Source: Planococcus shixiaomingii | GTDB taxonomy: Bacteria; Bacillota; Bacilli; Bacillales_A; Planococcaceae | Assembly (NCBI RefSeq): GCF_030413615.1 | Contig: NZ_CP129236.1 | Location: forward strand, 2,836,001 to 2,900,000 | Length of the DNA stretch: 64,000 nt | Direction of reading: 5' to 3' | Part shown: piece by piece, positions 1 to 8,191 of the stretch | How the letters are laid out: each line of letters opens with the position of its first letter | How positions within the stretch are numbered: position 1 is the stretch's first letter | Made by a program: the position numbers and the translations under genes | The notes under the pieces: model-generated | The model's input: the letters and a program-made list of their open reading frames with translations, nothing else | What the model was told of the DNA's origin: nothing | The model's database searches: none

Positions 1-1
1 T

Positions 2-1123
2 GAGTTGAACCTTGGCAACGAAGTTGTAACGTTGATTGAAAATGATTTTCTTCAACGCCTTCTGGCAGATCCGTCTCATCCTGTTTTGTTTGCCGATCAA
101 TTAAAAGCCGGTGGAGAAGATAATTCAGCTAAACTGCTTGCCGCTTTTTTAGATTCTCTTGGCATGAGTGCCGACTACATCAATCCACTCGAAGCCGGCC
201 TTGTCTTGAATGATTTTCCGGACCGTGTTCGGGTCATGCCCCATTCCTATGAGCGCTTGTCCTCTTTAAGGAAGAAAGAGACAATCAGCATCTTTCCCGG
301 CTTTTTCGGTTTCACTGAATCCGGCAGGCTGCGGACTTTTGAACGCGGCGGTTCTGACATTACTGGATCGATTTTGGCAGCCGCAGTAAAAGCCGATTTG
401 TATGAAAACTTTACGGATGTCGACTGTGTTTTTGCGGCCAATCCCAAAATTGTTGAAAATCCAATTGAAATCCAGCAGATGACTTACCGGGAAATGCGGG
501 AACTTGCCTATGCCGGTTTTTCCGTTTTTCACGACGAAGCCCTAATGCCAGCTTTTAAAGAGTCTATACCGGTTTGCATTAAAAATACAAACAATCCAGA
601 AGCTGCCGGCACGATGATTGTAGCCGAAAGGCTGCATTCAAAGCGGCCAGTGACAGGTATTTCCGCCGATAGTGGATTTTCAACTCTTTACGTCAGTAAA
701 TATTTAATGAACCGGGAAATCGGTTTTGGACGGAAGCTGCTGCAAATTCTTGAAGATGAAGAAATTTCTTACGAACATATCCCTTCAGGAATTGACAACC
801 TTTCCGTCATTTTGCGCAATCATCAACTAAGCCCCGGCAAAGAAGCGCGGATTCTCCACCGTGTGAAGCATGAATTAGAAGCCGATGATGTCCATATCCG
901 AGGTGACTTTTCGATGGTAGTGCTTGTCGGAGAAGGAATGCATAATACCGTCGGCCTCGCTGCAAGAGCTACGGATGCCATTGCCCGTACAGGTGCCAAT
1001 ATTGAAATGATTAACCAAGGATCTTCTGAAGTAAGTCTTGTGTTCGGTGTTTTAAAACATGACGAAGAGAAAATTTTAAAAGAGCTTTATAAGGAATTTT
1101 TCTCTCCTGTATATAGCTATTAA
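2..1123 (+). CDS. Aspartate kinase, 5' end cut off by the window edge
   Basis: Phosphorylates L-aspartate to aspartyl-4-phosphate, the entry step to lysine, methionine, threonine and diaminopimelate. The frame enters from the left edge without a stop, so the start and the N-terminal lysine motif lie outside; roughly 80 of about 450 family residues are missing. Visible are the kinase motif FERGGSDITGSILAAAV and TDVDCVFAANPKIV, followed by two C-terminal ACT domains (about residues 225-300 and 305-368 of the visible part), which implies feedback control by an end-product amino acid. The layout resembles the Bacillus YclM-type (aspartokinase III) enzyme; the isoenzyme class and effector are inferred. 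A terminator follows 3 nt after the stop, so this is the last gene of its transcript. Confidence 0.93.
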   Translation, partial: ELNLGNEVVTLIENDFLQRLLADPSHPVLFADQLKAGGEDNSAKLLAAFLDSLGMSADYINPLEAGLVLNDFPDRVRVMPHSYERLSSLRKKETISIFPGFFGFTESGRLRTFERGGSDITGSILAAAVKADLYENFTDVDCVFAANPKIVENPIEIQQMTYREMRELAYAGFSVFHDEALMPAFKESIPVCIKNTNNPEAAGTMIVAERLHSKRPVTGISADSGFSTLYVSKYLMNREIGFGRKLLQILEDEEISYEHIPSGIDNLSVILRNHQLSPGKEARILHRVKHELEADDVHIRGDFSMVVLVGEGMHNTVGLAARATDAIARTGANIEMINQGSSEVSLVFGVLKHDEEKILKELYKEFFSPVYSY

Positions 1124-1126
1124 AGA

Positions 1127-1160
1127 ACCGTTTGAGGATCTTCCTCAAACGGTATTTTTT
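1127..1160 (+). terminator. Rho-independent terminator of the aspartate kinase gene
   Basis: A 12-bp perfect stem (1127-1138 with 1142-1153) and 3-nt loop is followed by ATTTTTT. It directly follows the aspartate kinase stop codon. Confidence 0.85.
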
Positions 1161-1228
1161 GGTATTCAACAGTTTTTATTATCAGAAAATTGTGTTATTA
1201 TGAGGGCATTCTGAAAGGAGGAGAAAGA

Positions 1229-2077
1229 ATGACTGGCATTATTAAAGCAAATCCGAAACTGTATGTGATGGACAACGGGACATTGAGCATGGATAAGAAC
1301 TACTTGATTTCCATGCACAATCCGGCGAGCGTTGAAAATCCCAATCCCCCTGGCGAAATGGCTACTTTTCCTGTTTACACGGTATTGATTGATCATCCGG
1401 AAGGCAAAATCCTGTTCGATACGGCGTGCAACCCTGAATCTATGGGGGCAAACGGCCGCTGGGGGAAAGTGACACAATCGCTGTTTCCGATTGACATGCC
1501 GGAAGAATGCTATTTACATCACCGTTTGGAAGAACTGAATGTCCGCCCTGAAGACATTAAATACGTTGTAGCTTCTCACCTCCACCTTGACCATGCAGGC
1601 TGTCTTGAACTTTTCACCAATGCAACGATCATCGTCCACGAAGATGAACTGAACGGAGCACTTCAAACTTATGCCCGCAACCAGAAAGAAGGAGCTTACA
1701 TATGGGGCGATATTGATGCTTGGATCAAAAACAATCTTCAATGGAAAACCGTCAAACGGACCGAAGACGGTTTAAAGTTGGCCGAAGGCATCCACTTATT
1801 GAATTTCGGCAGCGGCCATGCATGGGGCATGCTCGGACTTCAAATCAACATGCCGGAAACCGGCGGCATCATTCTTGCCTCCGATGCGATCTACACAGCG
1901 GAAAGCTATGGCCCTCCAGTGAAACCGCCTGGTATTCTTTATGATTCAGTCGGCTATAATTCCACAGTAGAGAAAATTCGCCGAATCGCAAATGAAACCG
2001 ATTCTGACGTTTGGTTTGGCCACGATGCTGACCAATTCAAGAATTTCCGAAAATCGACAGAAGGCTATTACGAATAA
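1229..2077 (+). CDS. Metallo-beta-lactamase fold hydrolase, N-acyl homoserine lactonase-like
   Basis: Predicted cytosolic zinc hydrolase of 282 residues. The metal motif ASHLHLDHAG (HxHxDH) sits near residue 105. The later ligands are probably the histidine in NFGSGHAWG, the aspartate in ILASDAIY and the histidine in WFGHDADQF. Length, motif spacing and the N-terminal LYVMDNGTL resemble the AiiA/AttM/AhlS lactonases that open N-acyl homoserine lactones; other lactones are equally possible substrates. The ATG at 1229 has AAAGGAGG 7 nt upstream and is preferred over an upstream in-frame start. It ends 15 nt before an iron alcohol dehydrogenase gene, so the two are probably co-transcribed, and a lactone-opening then oxidation sequence is conceivable. 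Confidence 0.85.
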   Translation: MTGIIKANPKLYVMDNGTLSMDKNYLISMHNPASVENPNPPGEMATFPVYTVLIDHPEGKILFDTACNPESMGANGRWGKVTQSLFPIDMPEECYLHHRLEELNVRPEDIKYVVASHLHLDHAGCLELFTNATIIVHEDELNGALQTYARNQKEGAYIWGDIDAWIKNNLQWKTVKRTEDGLKLAEGIHLLNFGSGHAWGMLGLQINMPETGGIILASDAIYTAESYGPPVKPPGILYDSVGYNSTVEKIRRIANETDSDVWFGHDADQFKNFRKSTEGYYE

Positions 2078-2092
2078 CGGAGGTAGAGACGG

Positions 2093-3274
2093 ATGAGTTT
2101 TTCTAAACTGGTTTTTGCCCCGTTAAGCTATACGGGATGGGGAGCTCTTGAACAGCTCGTACCGGAAGTCGACAAATATTCACCTGAGAAGATTTTGATA
2201 GTAACAGATCCAATGCTGGCTAAAATCGGACTAACCAATCGGGTAACCGCTCCTTTGGAAAGTGAAGGGTATCCAGTAACGGTTTATACGGACGTCGTTC
2301 CCGAACCTCCGCTTGAAACTGGCGAAAACCTTGTAGCATTTACGCGAGAAAATGGATTCGATATGGTTATCGGAGTCGGCGGAGGCAGTGCGCTCGATTT
2401 AGCGAAGCTCGCAGCCGTGCTTGCTACTCATGAAGGGCCAGTTGCTGATTATTTGAATCTAACCGGCACGCGCAGCGTTGAGCAGAAAGGCTTGCCGCTC
2501 ATCTTGATTCCGACAACATCCGGTACCGGTTCGGAAGTGACCAATATCGCTGTGCTTTCCTTGGAAACGACAAAAGATGTCGTCACCCACGATTTCCTGC
2601 TGACGGACGTAGCCATTGTCGATCCAGAATTGACGGTGTCGGTGCCGCCAAAAGTCACTGCAGCTACTGGAATTGATGCTTTGACCCATGCAGTTGAAGC
2701 CTATATCTCCGTCAATGCCAGCCCTGCCACTGATGCACTCGCTTTGCAGGCAATTCGATTAATTGCCCGTTCTCTGCGGACAGCCGTCAACAACGGTGAA
2801 GACAAACAAGCGCGCACCGATATGAGCAACGGCAGTTTTTTAGCTGGCTTATCATTTTTCAATGCCGGCGTCGCCGGTGTCCATGCGCTCGCCTACCCGC
2901 TCGGCGGCCAGTTTCATATCGCCCATGGCGAGTCGAACGCGGTTTTATTGCCTTACGTTATGAGTTATATTCGCAAAAGCTGCGAGACGCGCATGGCGGA
3001 TATTCTAGATGCGCTTGGCGGCAACTCCAGCTTCATGTCTGATAAGGAAGCTTCCTATAAATGCGTGGATGAATTGAAGCGCATCGTCCAGGATGTCGGC
3101 ATTCCCTCCACTTTGGCAGGATTCAATATCCCAGAAACCGCACTTGACAGCTTAACTGCTGACGGCGTTAAGCAAAAACGGATTTTAGCTAGAAGTCCGC
3201 TGCCCTTGCACGAAGCCGATATTCGAAAAATTTATCAGTCCGCTTTTGATGGTATTGCAACAGAACCGGATTGA
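2093..3274 (+). CDS. Iron-containing alcohol dehydrogenase (group III)
   Basis: NAD(P)-dependent oxidoreductase of 393 residues, full length for the family. It shows the nucleotide-binding GVGGGSALDLAK (about residues 92-103), IPTTSGTGSEVTNIAVLS (about 139-156), and the metal-binding region GIDALTHAVEAY plus HALAYPLGGQFHIAHG, which supplies the Asp and three His ligands of the Fe/Zn site. The ATG has GGAGGTAGAGACGG directly upstream. It follows the lactonase-like gene by 15 nt, so the operon may process one class of substrate; the alcohol or hydroxy acid used cannot be read from sequence. The stop is followed by a GC-rich repeat element and a shared terminator. Confidence 0.92.
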   Translation: MSFSKLVFAPLSYTGWGALEQLVPEVDKYSPEKILIVTDPMLAKIGLTNRVTAPLESEGYPVTVYTDVVPEPPLETGENLVAFTRENGFDMVIGVGGGSALDLAKLAAVLATHEGPVADYLNLTGTRSVEQKGLPLILIPTTSGTGSEVTNIAVLSLETTKDVVTHDFLLTDVAIVDPELTVSVPPKVTAATGIDALTHAVEAYISVNASPATDALALQAIRLIARSLRTAVNNGEDKQARTDMSNGSFLAGLSFFNAGVAGVHALAYPLGGQFHIAHGESNAVLLPYVMSYIRKSCETRMADILDALGGNSSFMSDKEASYKCVDELKRIVQDVGIPSTLAGFNIPETALDSLTADGVKQKRILARSPLPLHEADIRKIYQSAFDGIATEPD

Positions 3275-3324
3275 CGGAAAAATGCAAAACTGCTCCCTCA
3301 TATTGGTGTAGTCGATATTCTGCA

Positions 3325-3465
3325 AAACAGCTGCGCTTTCCTGCGGGACAGCGAGACAGTCGAGACTCTGGAGTCGCGAAGCGACGAAGCGGCTCGGCGG
3401 AGCCCGCGGAAAGCGTCCGCATGGAGCGAAACTGAAAATTGCTAAGAGCTGTTTCTCAACAGCCT
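3325..3465. repeat. GC-rich intergenic repeat element, copy 1
   Basis: Non-coding stretch, much richer in G and C than its surroundings. Its right half shares the blocks GCGGAAAGCGTCCGC and TTTCTCAACAGCCT (allowing a few changes) with a second copy at 17318-17459. It has an internal inverted repeat, 3335-3347 with 3403-3414 (one inserted base), so it can fold as a long hairpin. Similar 'GCGGAAAGCG...' repeats are, as I recall, dispersed in many Bacillales genomes; function unknown. Confidence 0.6.
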
Positions 3466-3468
3466 CAA

Positions 3469-3505
3469 AAGAACCCCGGATTGCTTCGCAATCCGGGGTT
3501 CTTTT
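3469..3505. terminator. Bidirectional terminator between alcohol dehydrogenase and cupin genes
   Basis: A perfect 16-bp stem, 3469-3484 with 3488-3503, has T-runs on the plus side and A-runs on the left. It separates the convergent genes and overlaps the last bases of the cupin gene. Confidence 0.85.
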
Positions 3506-3998
3506 ATGACCAATTGTTTAATACGGGACCATCTTCACCGAAAACCGGATCGCTTTCCGGCAGTGGTGCATCTAAGATATCTTCTAACGCTTCCGGTCTT
3601 TCATCCAGCTTGCCTGTTTTAATTTCCGGTTCTGCACCATGCGGATACGCGCCGACCACTTGAAAGTCTTCGCTTGCTGATAGTCTTTTGTGGCCAGTTC
3701 CGGCTGGAAGAATCACTACGTCCCCTACCGTAAACTCGAATGCCTGTCCAGACTCTCCACCAAGCTGCAGCGTTGCGGATCCCGACTTCACTCCAAGCAC
3801 TTCGTGTGTGTTGTTGTGGTAATGGTGGTAGTCAAACACACCATTTGTCCAGCTGTTGGTCCACTTGTTTTGAATGAATACCGACTCGATATCTTCCGGA
3901 TTTTCTTTAAAAGCACCAGGATAAATGATGACCGGAAGCGTCGGATTATTCGGGATCGCCCCGTCGTCTTCAAAATGATGATAGCTTGCATCTTCCAT
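3504..3998 (-). CDS. Cupin-domain protein, YjlB-like
   Basis: A 164-residue single-domain cupin of unknown reaction. The two cupin motifs are visible: HHYHNNTHEVLGVKSGSATLQ (about residues 58-78), carrying the metal-ligand histidines and glutamate, and GDVVILPAGTGHKRL (about 92-106). Overall sequence and length resemble B. subtilis YjlB. RBS AAGGAGTG precedes the ATG. A SigB-type promoter lies 30-55 bp upstream (4027-4053), so it is likely a general stress gene. No partner enzyme is adjacent; the divergent and convergent neighbours look unrelated. A metal-dependent dioxygenase or isomerase role is possible but unproven. Confidence 0.85.
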   Translation of the reverse strand: MEDASYHHFEDDGAIPNNPTLPVIIYPGAFKENPEDIESVFIQNKWTNSWTNGVFDYHHYHNNTHEVLGVKSGSATLQLGGESGQAFEFTVGDVVILPAGTGHKRLSASEDFQVVGAYPHGAEPEIKTGKLDERPEALEDILDAPLPESDPVFGEDGPVLNNWS

Positions 3999-4026
3999 TT
4001 TAAATCACTCCTTTTCTATAGAAGGT

Positions 4027-4053
4027 TTACCCCATCCACGCACAGGATGAAAC
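4027..4053 (-). promoter_or_regulatory. SigB-type promoter of the cupin gene
   Basis: On the minus strand GTTTCA (4053-4048), a 15-bp spacer and GGGTAA (4032-4027) match the SigB pattern GTTTNN-N13-15-GGGWAW. It lies about 30 bp upstream of the cupin ATG. Confidence 0.6.
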
Positions 4054-4119
4054 AAGGGTGAAATGGCGACAACTAATACTCTATGCTGTAAATATAGCTT
4101 CTTAAACCCAATACGCGCA

Positions 4120-4770
4120 TTAAAATCCGAGCCTTTCCCGTACGCTAGTTGCGTAGTTCTGGCTAACAGGCAAAACCGCGCCATCCTTCATCGTTAATAT
4201 GTAATTCGAAGCAACATCACGTGAAATTTCTTCTATATAATTAATGTTCACAATATACGAGCGATGAATCGGCAAAAACACATCCGGCAACTGCTCTTTC
4301 AAATTCTTCAATGTATGAATCGAACAGTATGTTTCTTCATTGGCGTAAAACCATGTTTTTTTCTGGCTGCTTTCAATATATATCACTTGGCCAATCGGTA
4401 CAGGACGCCATACTTCTTCCAGTTTGCCGGTCAAAAACCGCACCGTCTGTCTTTTCTGTGTGATATAAGTGGCTGGCAAGATGACGACCAGCGCCGCCGT
4501 TTGTCCTTGAATTTCGACTGGATATCCGATGCCGTAATAAGTGGATCTCAGCGGCGATGCTTCCACTAATTTCTCCACCCGTTTCACTTCTTTTAATGTC
4601 TGCTCGGCTATACTGCCTTTCGGTACGGCTTCTCCTATTTGAACTTTCAAATCATGCGCACCCGCTTTGAAATAGACATAGCGGCCTGCTACTGCCACTG
4701 CAATAGATGCTTCTTTCGGAATCCAATCCCCCAACATAAAACCCATCTGCTCAATCAACACCGTTTCCAT
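4120..4770 (-). CDS. LytTR-family transcriptional regulator divergent from aceA
   Basis: A 216-residue cytosolic regulator with no phosphoreceiver domain. The C-terminal LytTR DNA-binding domain (about residues 120-216) is clear: QVIYIESSQKKTWFYA, then FLPIHRSYIVNINYIEEI and GAVLPVSQNYA. The N-terminal ~115 residues look like a small sensor domain (IPKEASIAVAVAGRYVYFKAG ... STYYGIGYPVEIQGQTAALV); I cannot assign a ligand. The ATG at 4770 follows AAAGGGGAATCAGCT; an upstream ATG at 4806 lacks a site. It is transcribed away from the isocitrate lyase gene across a 173-bp gap holding two palindromes, so control of the glyoxylate shunt is a reasonable inference. Confidence 0.82.
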   Translation of the reverse strand: METVLIEQMGFMLGDWIPKEASIAVAVAGRYVYFKAGAHDLKVQIGEAVPKGSIAEQTLKEVKRVEKLVEASPLRSTYYGIGYPVEIQGQTAALVVILPATYITQKRQTVRFLTGKLEEVWRPVPIGQVIYIESSQKKTWFYANEETYCSIHTLKNLKEQLPDVFLPIHRSYIVNINYIEEISRDVASNYILTMKDGAVLPVSQNYATSVRERLGF

Positions 4771-4871
4771 AGCTGATTCCCCTTTCAAATGTGTTTGTCG
4801 CAACATATCCGCTTTTGTCCTTGAATAACAGCTTTTTATCGTTTTTTTAAGACAGCCTCTTTTTTCTGTTA

Positions 4872-4910
4872 TATATTAATATACATCAACAACAACTGTA
4901 TTAATACAGT
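4872..4910. promoter_or_regulatory. Paired palindromes in the lytTR-aceA intergenic region
   Basis: TATATTAATATA (4872-4883, perfect palindrome) and ACTGTATTAATACAGT (4895-4910, perfect 16-bp palindrome) share the core TATTAATA and are centred 25 bp apart, just upstream of aceA. They may be operators and may overlap the promoter. Binding by the divergent LytTR protein is inference; LytTR sites are usually direct repeats, so another regulator is possible. Confidence 0.5.
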
Positions 4911-4943
4911 TTACAAATTTTTTTTTCGAAGGGAAATGATAGA

Positions 4944-6236
4944 ATGGTCAGCAAACAACAACAAGTAGAATTATTGAAGAAAAGCTGGAATGAAGACACA
5001 CGATGGAACGGCATCGAACGCCCATACACGGCAGAAGAAGTTGTGAAATTGCGTGGATCCGTTTTGATTGAACATACATTAGCAAAAAAAGGCGCAGAGC
5101 GTTTATTCCGTTCGATCCATGAAAAGGATTACGTCAATGCTCTTGGCGCATTAACTGGAAATCAGGCCGTCCAGCAAGTGAAAGCGGGACTTCAAGCAAT
5201 TTACTTGAGCGGCTGGCAAGTAGCGGCCGATGCCAACTCGGCTGGCCAAATGTACCCCGATCAAAGTTTATACCCGGTCGATTCTGTGCCGAATGTTGTT
5301 AAAAAAATTAATCAAGCACTGCAGCGGGCAGACCAAATTGACAACGTTGAAGGCAATGAAGGATTTGATTGGTTTGCGCCGATCGTCGCGGATGCAGAAG
5401 CTGGATTCGGCGGACCATTGAATGTCTTTGAACTGATGAAAGCAATGATTGAAGCTGGCGCTGCTGGCGTCCACTTTGAAGACCAATTGGCTTCCGAGAA
5501 AAAATGCGGCCACTTAGGCGGAAAAGTTTTATTGCCGACGCAAAACGCAGTGAAGAATTTGGTTTCTGCACGCCTCGCAGCTGATGTCCTGGGTGTGCCA
5601 ACTTTGGTCATCGCACGTACCGATGCTGACGCTGCCGACTTGATCACTAGCGATATTGATCCGCGCGACCACCAATTTATTACGGGTGAACGGACTCCAG
5701 AAGGATTTTACCGCACCAACGCAGGAATCGATCAAGCCATTGCCCGCGGACTGGCTTATGCTCCTTATGCGGATCTTGTCTGGTGCGAAACGTCTCATCC
5801 GAACTTGGAAGAAGCAAAGCAATTTGCTGATGCAATCCATGAGAAGTTCCCGGGCAAACTGCTTGCTTACAACTGCTCGCCGTCATTTAATTGGAAAGCG
5901 AAATTGGATGAAGATACGATTGCGAAATACCAAGTGGAGCTTGGCAAAATGGGCTACAAATTCCAGTTTGTTACACTTGCCGGATTCCATGCACTGAACC
6001 ACAGCATGTTCGAGTTGGCACATGACTATAAAGACAACGGCATGGCTGCTTATTCGAAATTACAGCAAGCTGAATTCGCAAGCGAGTCGAAAGGCTATAC
6101 GGCAACACGCCATCAGCGTGAAGTCGGCACCGGTTATTTTGATGAAGTATCGCAGATCATTTCCGGTGGCACAAGCTCCACCACGGCAATGAAAGGCTCT
6201 ACTGAAGCAGCTCAATTTCAGGCAGCGAAAGGATGA
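4944..6236 (+). CDS. aceA: Isocitrate lyase
   Basis: Cleaves isocitrate to glyoxylate and succinate, the first step of the glyoxylate shunt that allows growth on acetate or fatty acids. The 430 residues match the family length. The catalytic signature [11 protein letters not shown] (catalytic Cys near residue 188) is intact, as are the substrate-binding [21 protein letters not shown] near residue 90 and VWCETSHPN in the second half. The ATG has AAGGGA upstream, a moderate site. aceB begins 5 nt after the stop, so both enzymes come from one mRNA. The palindromes upstream and the divergent LytTR gene suggest dedicated control. Confidence 0.97.
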   Translation: MVSKQQQVELLKKSWNEDTRWNGIERPYTAEEVVKLRGSVLIEHTLAKKGAERLFRSIHEKDYVNALGALTGNQAVQQVKAGLQAIYLSGWQVAADANSAGQMYPDQSLYPVDSVPNVVKKINQALQRADQIDNVEGNEGFDWFAPIVADAEAGFGGPLNVFELMKAMIEAGAAGVHFEDQLASEKKCGHLGGKVLLPTQNAVKNLVSARLAADVLGVPTLVIARTDADAADLITSDIDPRDHQFITGERTPEGFYRTNAGIDQAIARGLAYAPYADLVWCETSHPNLEEAKQFADAIHEKFPGKLLAYNCSPSFNWKAKLDEDTIAKYQVELGKMGYKFQFVTLAGFHALNHSMFELAHDYKDNGMAAYSKLQQAEFASESKGYTATRHQREVGTGYFDEVSQIISGGTSSTTAMKGSTEAAQFQAAKG

Positions 6237-6241
6237 TTTGA

Positions 6242-7828
6242 TTGCTGACGAAATCGAACATATCGGTAATTGGTGAAGAAGTTCATGGAATGGATCTCAT
6301 TTTAACCCCAGATGCACTGGACTTTATTGAAAAGCTGCATGTGAATTTTGATGAACGGCGCATAGCTCTTCTTGAACGCCGTCAGCTTCGCCAGAAAGAA
6401 ATCGATGCCGGAAAGAAACTTGATTTTCTTCCAGAAACAAAACACATTCGGGAAAACGATTGGACCATTGCTCCCCTCCCGGAAGACATGAAAGACCGGC
6501 GAGTGGAAATCACCGGTCCGACAAACCGCAAAATGCTCATCAACGCGCTGAATTCCGGCGCGAAGATGTTCATGGCCGACTTAGAAGATGCAACGAGTCC
6601 GAGCTGGTTTAATGTTATTGATGGCCAAGTGAATTTATACGACGCGGTGCGCCGCCAAATCAGTTTTGAATCTCCTGGCAAAAAATATACGCTAAATGAA
6701 AAAACGGCTGTTTTGATGGTCCGTCCGCGCGGCTGGCACTTGACGGAAAAAAACCTCCTTCTTGAAGGGAAGCCGATATCCGGGAGTTTGGTCGATTTCG
6801 GATTGTATTTTTTCCATAACGCCAAGGAATTGGTCGCTCGTGGCACCGGTCCTTACTTTTATCTTCCGAAACTTGAAAGCCACTTGGAAGCACGGCTTTG
6901 GAACGATGTTTTCATTTTTGCGCAAAACGTGCTAGACATTCCGCAAGGCACGATTCGCGCCACAGTGTTAATTGAAACCATTTTGGCCGCTTTTGAAATG
7001 GATGAAATTTTGTACGAACTGCGTGATCATTCGGCAGGATTAAACTGCGGCCGCTGGGATTATATTTTCAGCGTGATCAAGCGCATGCGCAACCGGCCGG
7101 AATTCCTGTTCCCGGACCGTTCGCAAGTGACGATGACAGTGCCATTTATGCGTGCCTACACGCAACTGTGCATTAAGACGTGCCATAAACGGAAGGCTCC
7201 GGCTCTTGGCGGAATGGCTGCTCAAATACCAATCAAAGGAAATGGCGAAGCCAATGCCATCGCCTTTCAAAAAGTTGCGGAAGACAAACGCCGCGAAGCG
7301 CTGGACGGACACGACGGAACATGGGTCGCCCATCCAGGAATGGTTGCTATAGCGATGGAGCAATTCGACGAACTCATGCCGACGCCAAACCAAATCGATA
7401 AAAAGCGCGAAGACGTCCACGTAAATGCCGATGACTTGGTTGAAGTACCAACTGGCACCATTACTGAAGACGGCCTGCGTTCCAATATTTCAATTGGCAT
7501 CCAATACATCGCTTCCTGGCTATCCGGAAACGGAGCCGCTCCCATAAACAATTTGATGGAAGATGCCGCAACCGCTGAAATTTCACGGTCCCAAGTATGG
7601 CAATGGATTCGACATCCAAAAGGCGTGCTGGCGGATGGACGAAAAATCAATGAAGATCTGTTCCATATGATTCTCCATGAAGAAGACAAAAAAATTAAAA
7701 AATCTGTCGGTGAAGAACTCTATTCATCCGGACACTACGCGGATGCCCGCGAGTTGTTTATAGATCTCACATTGCAAAGTGATTTTGCTGAATTCTTGAC
7801 GCTGCCAGGGTATGAAAAACTAACCTAA
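6242..7828 (+). CDS. aceB: Malate synthase A
   Basis: Condenses glyoxylate with acetyl-CoA to malate, completing the glyoxylate shunt with the upstream isocitrate lyase. The 528 residues match the bacterial malate synthase A form. Family hallmarks include [19 protein letters not shown] (about residues 98-116), [33 protein letters not shown] and [17 protein letters not shown] around residue 260-280. The start is TTG at 6242, chosen because GAAAGGATG at the end of aceA gives correct spacing; translation is probably coupled. A 39-codon zinc-ribbon gene follows 19 nt downstream with its own RBS before a terminator, so the transcript is probably aceA-aceB-mini-gene. Confidence 0.97.
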   Translation: MLTKSNISVIGEEVHGMDLILTPDALDFIEKLHVNFDERRIALLERRQLRQKEIDAGKKLDFLPETKHIRENDWTIAPLPEDMKDRRVEITGPTNRKMLINALNSGAKMFMADLEDATSPSWFNVIDGQVNLYDAVRRQISFESPGKKYTLNEKTAVLMVRPRGWHLTEKNLLLEGKPISGSLVDFGLYFFHNAKELVARGTGPYFYLPKLESHLEARLWNDVFIFAQNVLDIPQGTIRATVLIETILAAFEMDEILYELRDHSAGLNCGRWDYIFSVIKRMRNRPEFLFPDRSQVTMTVPFMRAYTQLCIKTCHKRKAPALGGMAAQIPIKGNGEANAIAFQKVAEDKRREALDGHDGTWVAHPGMVAIAMEQFDELMPTPNQIDKKREDVHVNADDLVEVPTGTITEDGLRSNISIGIQYIASWLSGNGAAPINNLMEDAATAEISRSQVWQWIRHPKGVLADGRKINEDLFHMILHEEDKKIKKSVGEELYSSGHYADARELFIDLTLQSDFAEFLTLPGYEKLT

Positions 7829-7847
7829 ACTATTGGAGGAGATTTTA

Positions 7848-7967
7848 ATGAAAACTTACGAAGAGCGTCCTAAAAAAGAATGCCAAGAATGCGGCTGTGA
7901 AATCCATGAACAGCGTGAATCCATTGTTTACGAATGCGAACGTTGCATCGGGAATAAAGACGAATAA
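7848..7967 (+). CDS. YhfH-like zinc-ribbon mini-protein (39 aa)
   Basis: A very short gene with a strong RBS (TTGGAGGAG, 7 nt before the ATG). The product has two cysteine pairs, ECQECGCEIHEQ and YECERCIGN, the CxxCG...EQ...CxxC pattern seen in Bacillus YhfH-type mini-proteins, which probably bind one zinc ion. Function is unknown. It is the last gene before the aceAB terminator, so it is probably made together with the glyoxylate enzymes; whether it acts on them is not known. Confidence 0.75.
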   Translation: MKTYEERPKKECQECGCEIHEQRESIVYECERCIGNKDE

Positions 7968-7978
7968 GCTTCCCTACT

Positions 7979-8008
7979 AAAAAGGCTGCCTGCGAGGCAG
8001 CCTTTTTA
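7979..8008 (+). terminator. Terminator of the aceAB transcript
   Basis: The stem AAAAAGGCTGCC / GGCAGCCTTTTT with loop TGCGA is followed by ATTG. It lies 11 nt after the mini-protein stop. Confidence 0.85.
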
Positions 8009-8028
8009 TTGTCCCTAAATTAAGAATT

Positions 8029-8090
8029 GGACAGTATTTCGTTGGAACGGACAGTATTTTATTCAAAACGGCAAGTATTTTTTTGCTATC
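8029..8090. repeat. Three degenerate ~20-bp direct repeats
   Basis: Units begin with GGACAGTATTT at 8029 and 8049 and with GGCAAGTATTT at 8070, a 20-21 bp period, just after the aceAB terminator. No coding potential. Comparable intergenic arrays occur at 23720-23860 and 55455-55560. Confidence 0.5.
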
Positions 8091-8191
8091 AAAAAACTCT
8101 CTACGCAAATAGAATTTCTGCTAATAAAGAGGGATTGCAGACGAAGAAATAGAAGAAACATGTGAATAAGTCATACACGGAGGTGCCTCGC

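Noticed and set aside
6382..6846. 154-codon minus-strand frame inside aceB
   Set aside because: Entirely within malate synthase; composition is that of an antisense shadow.
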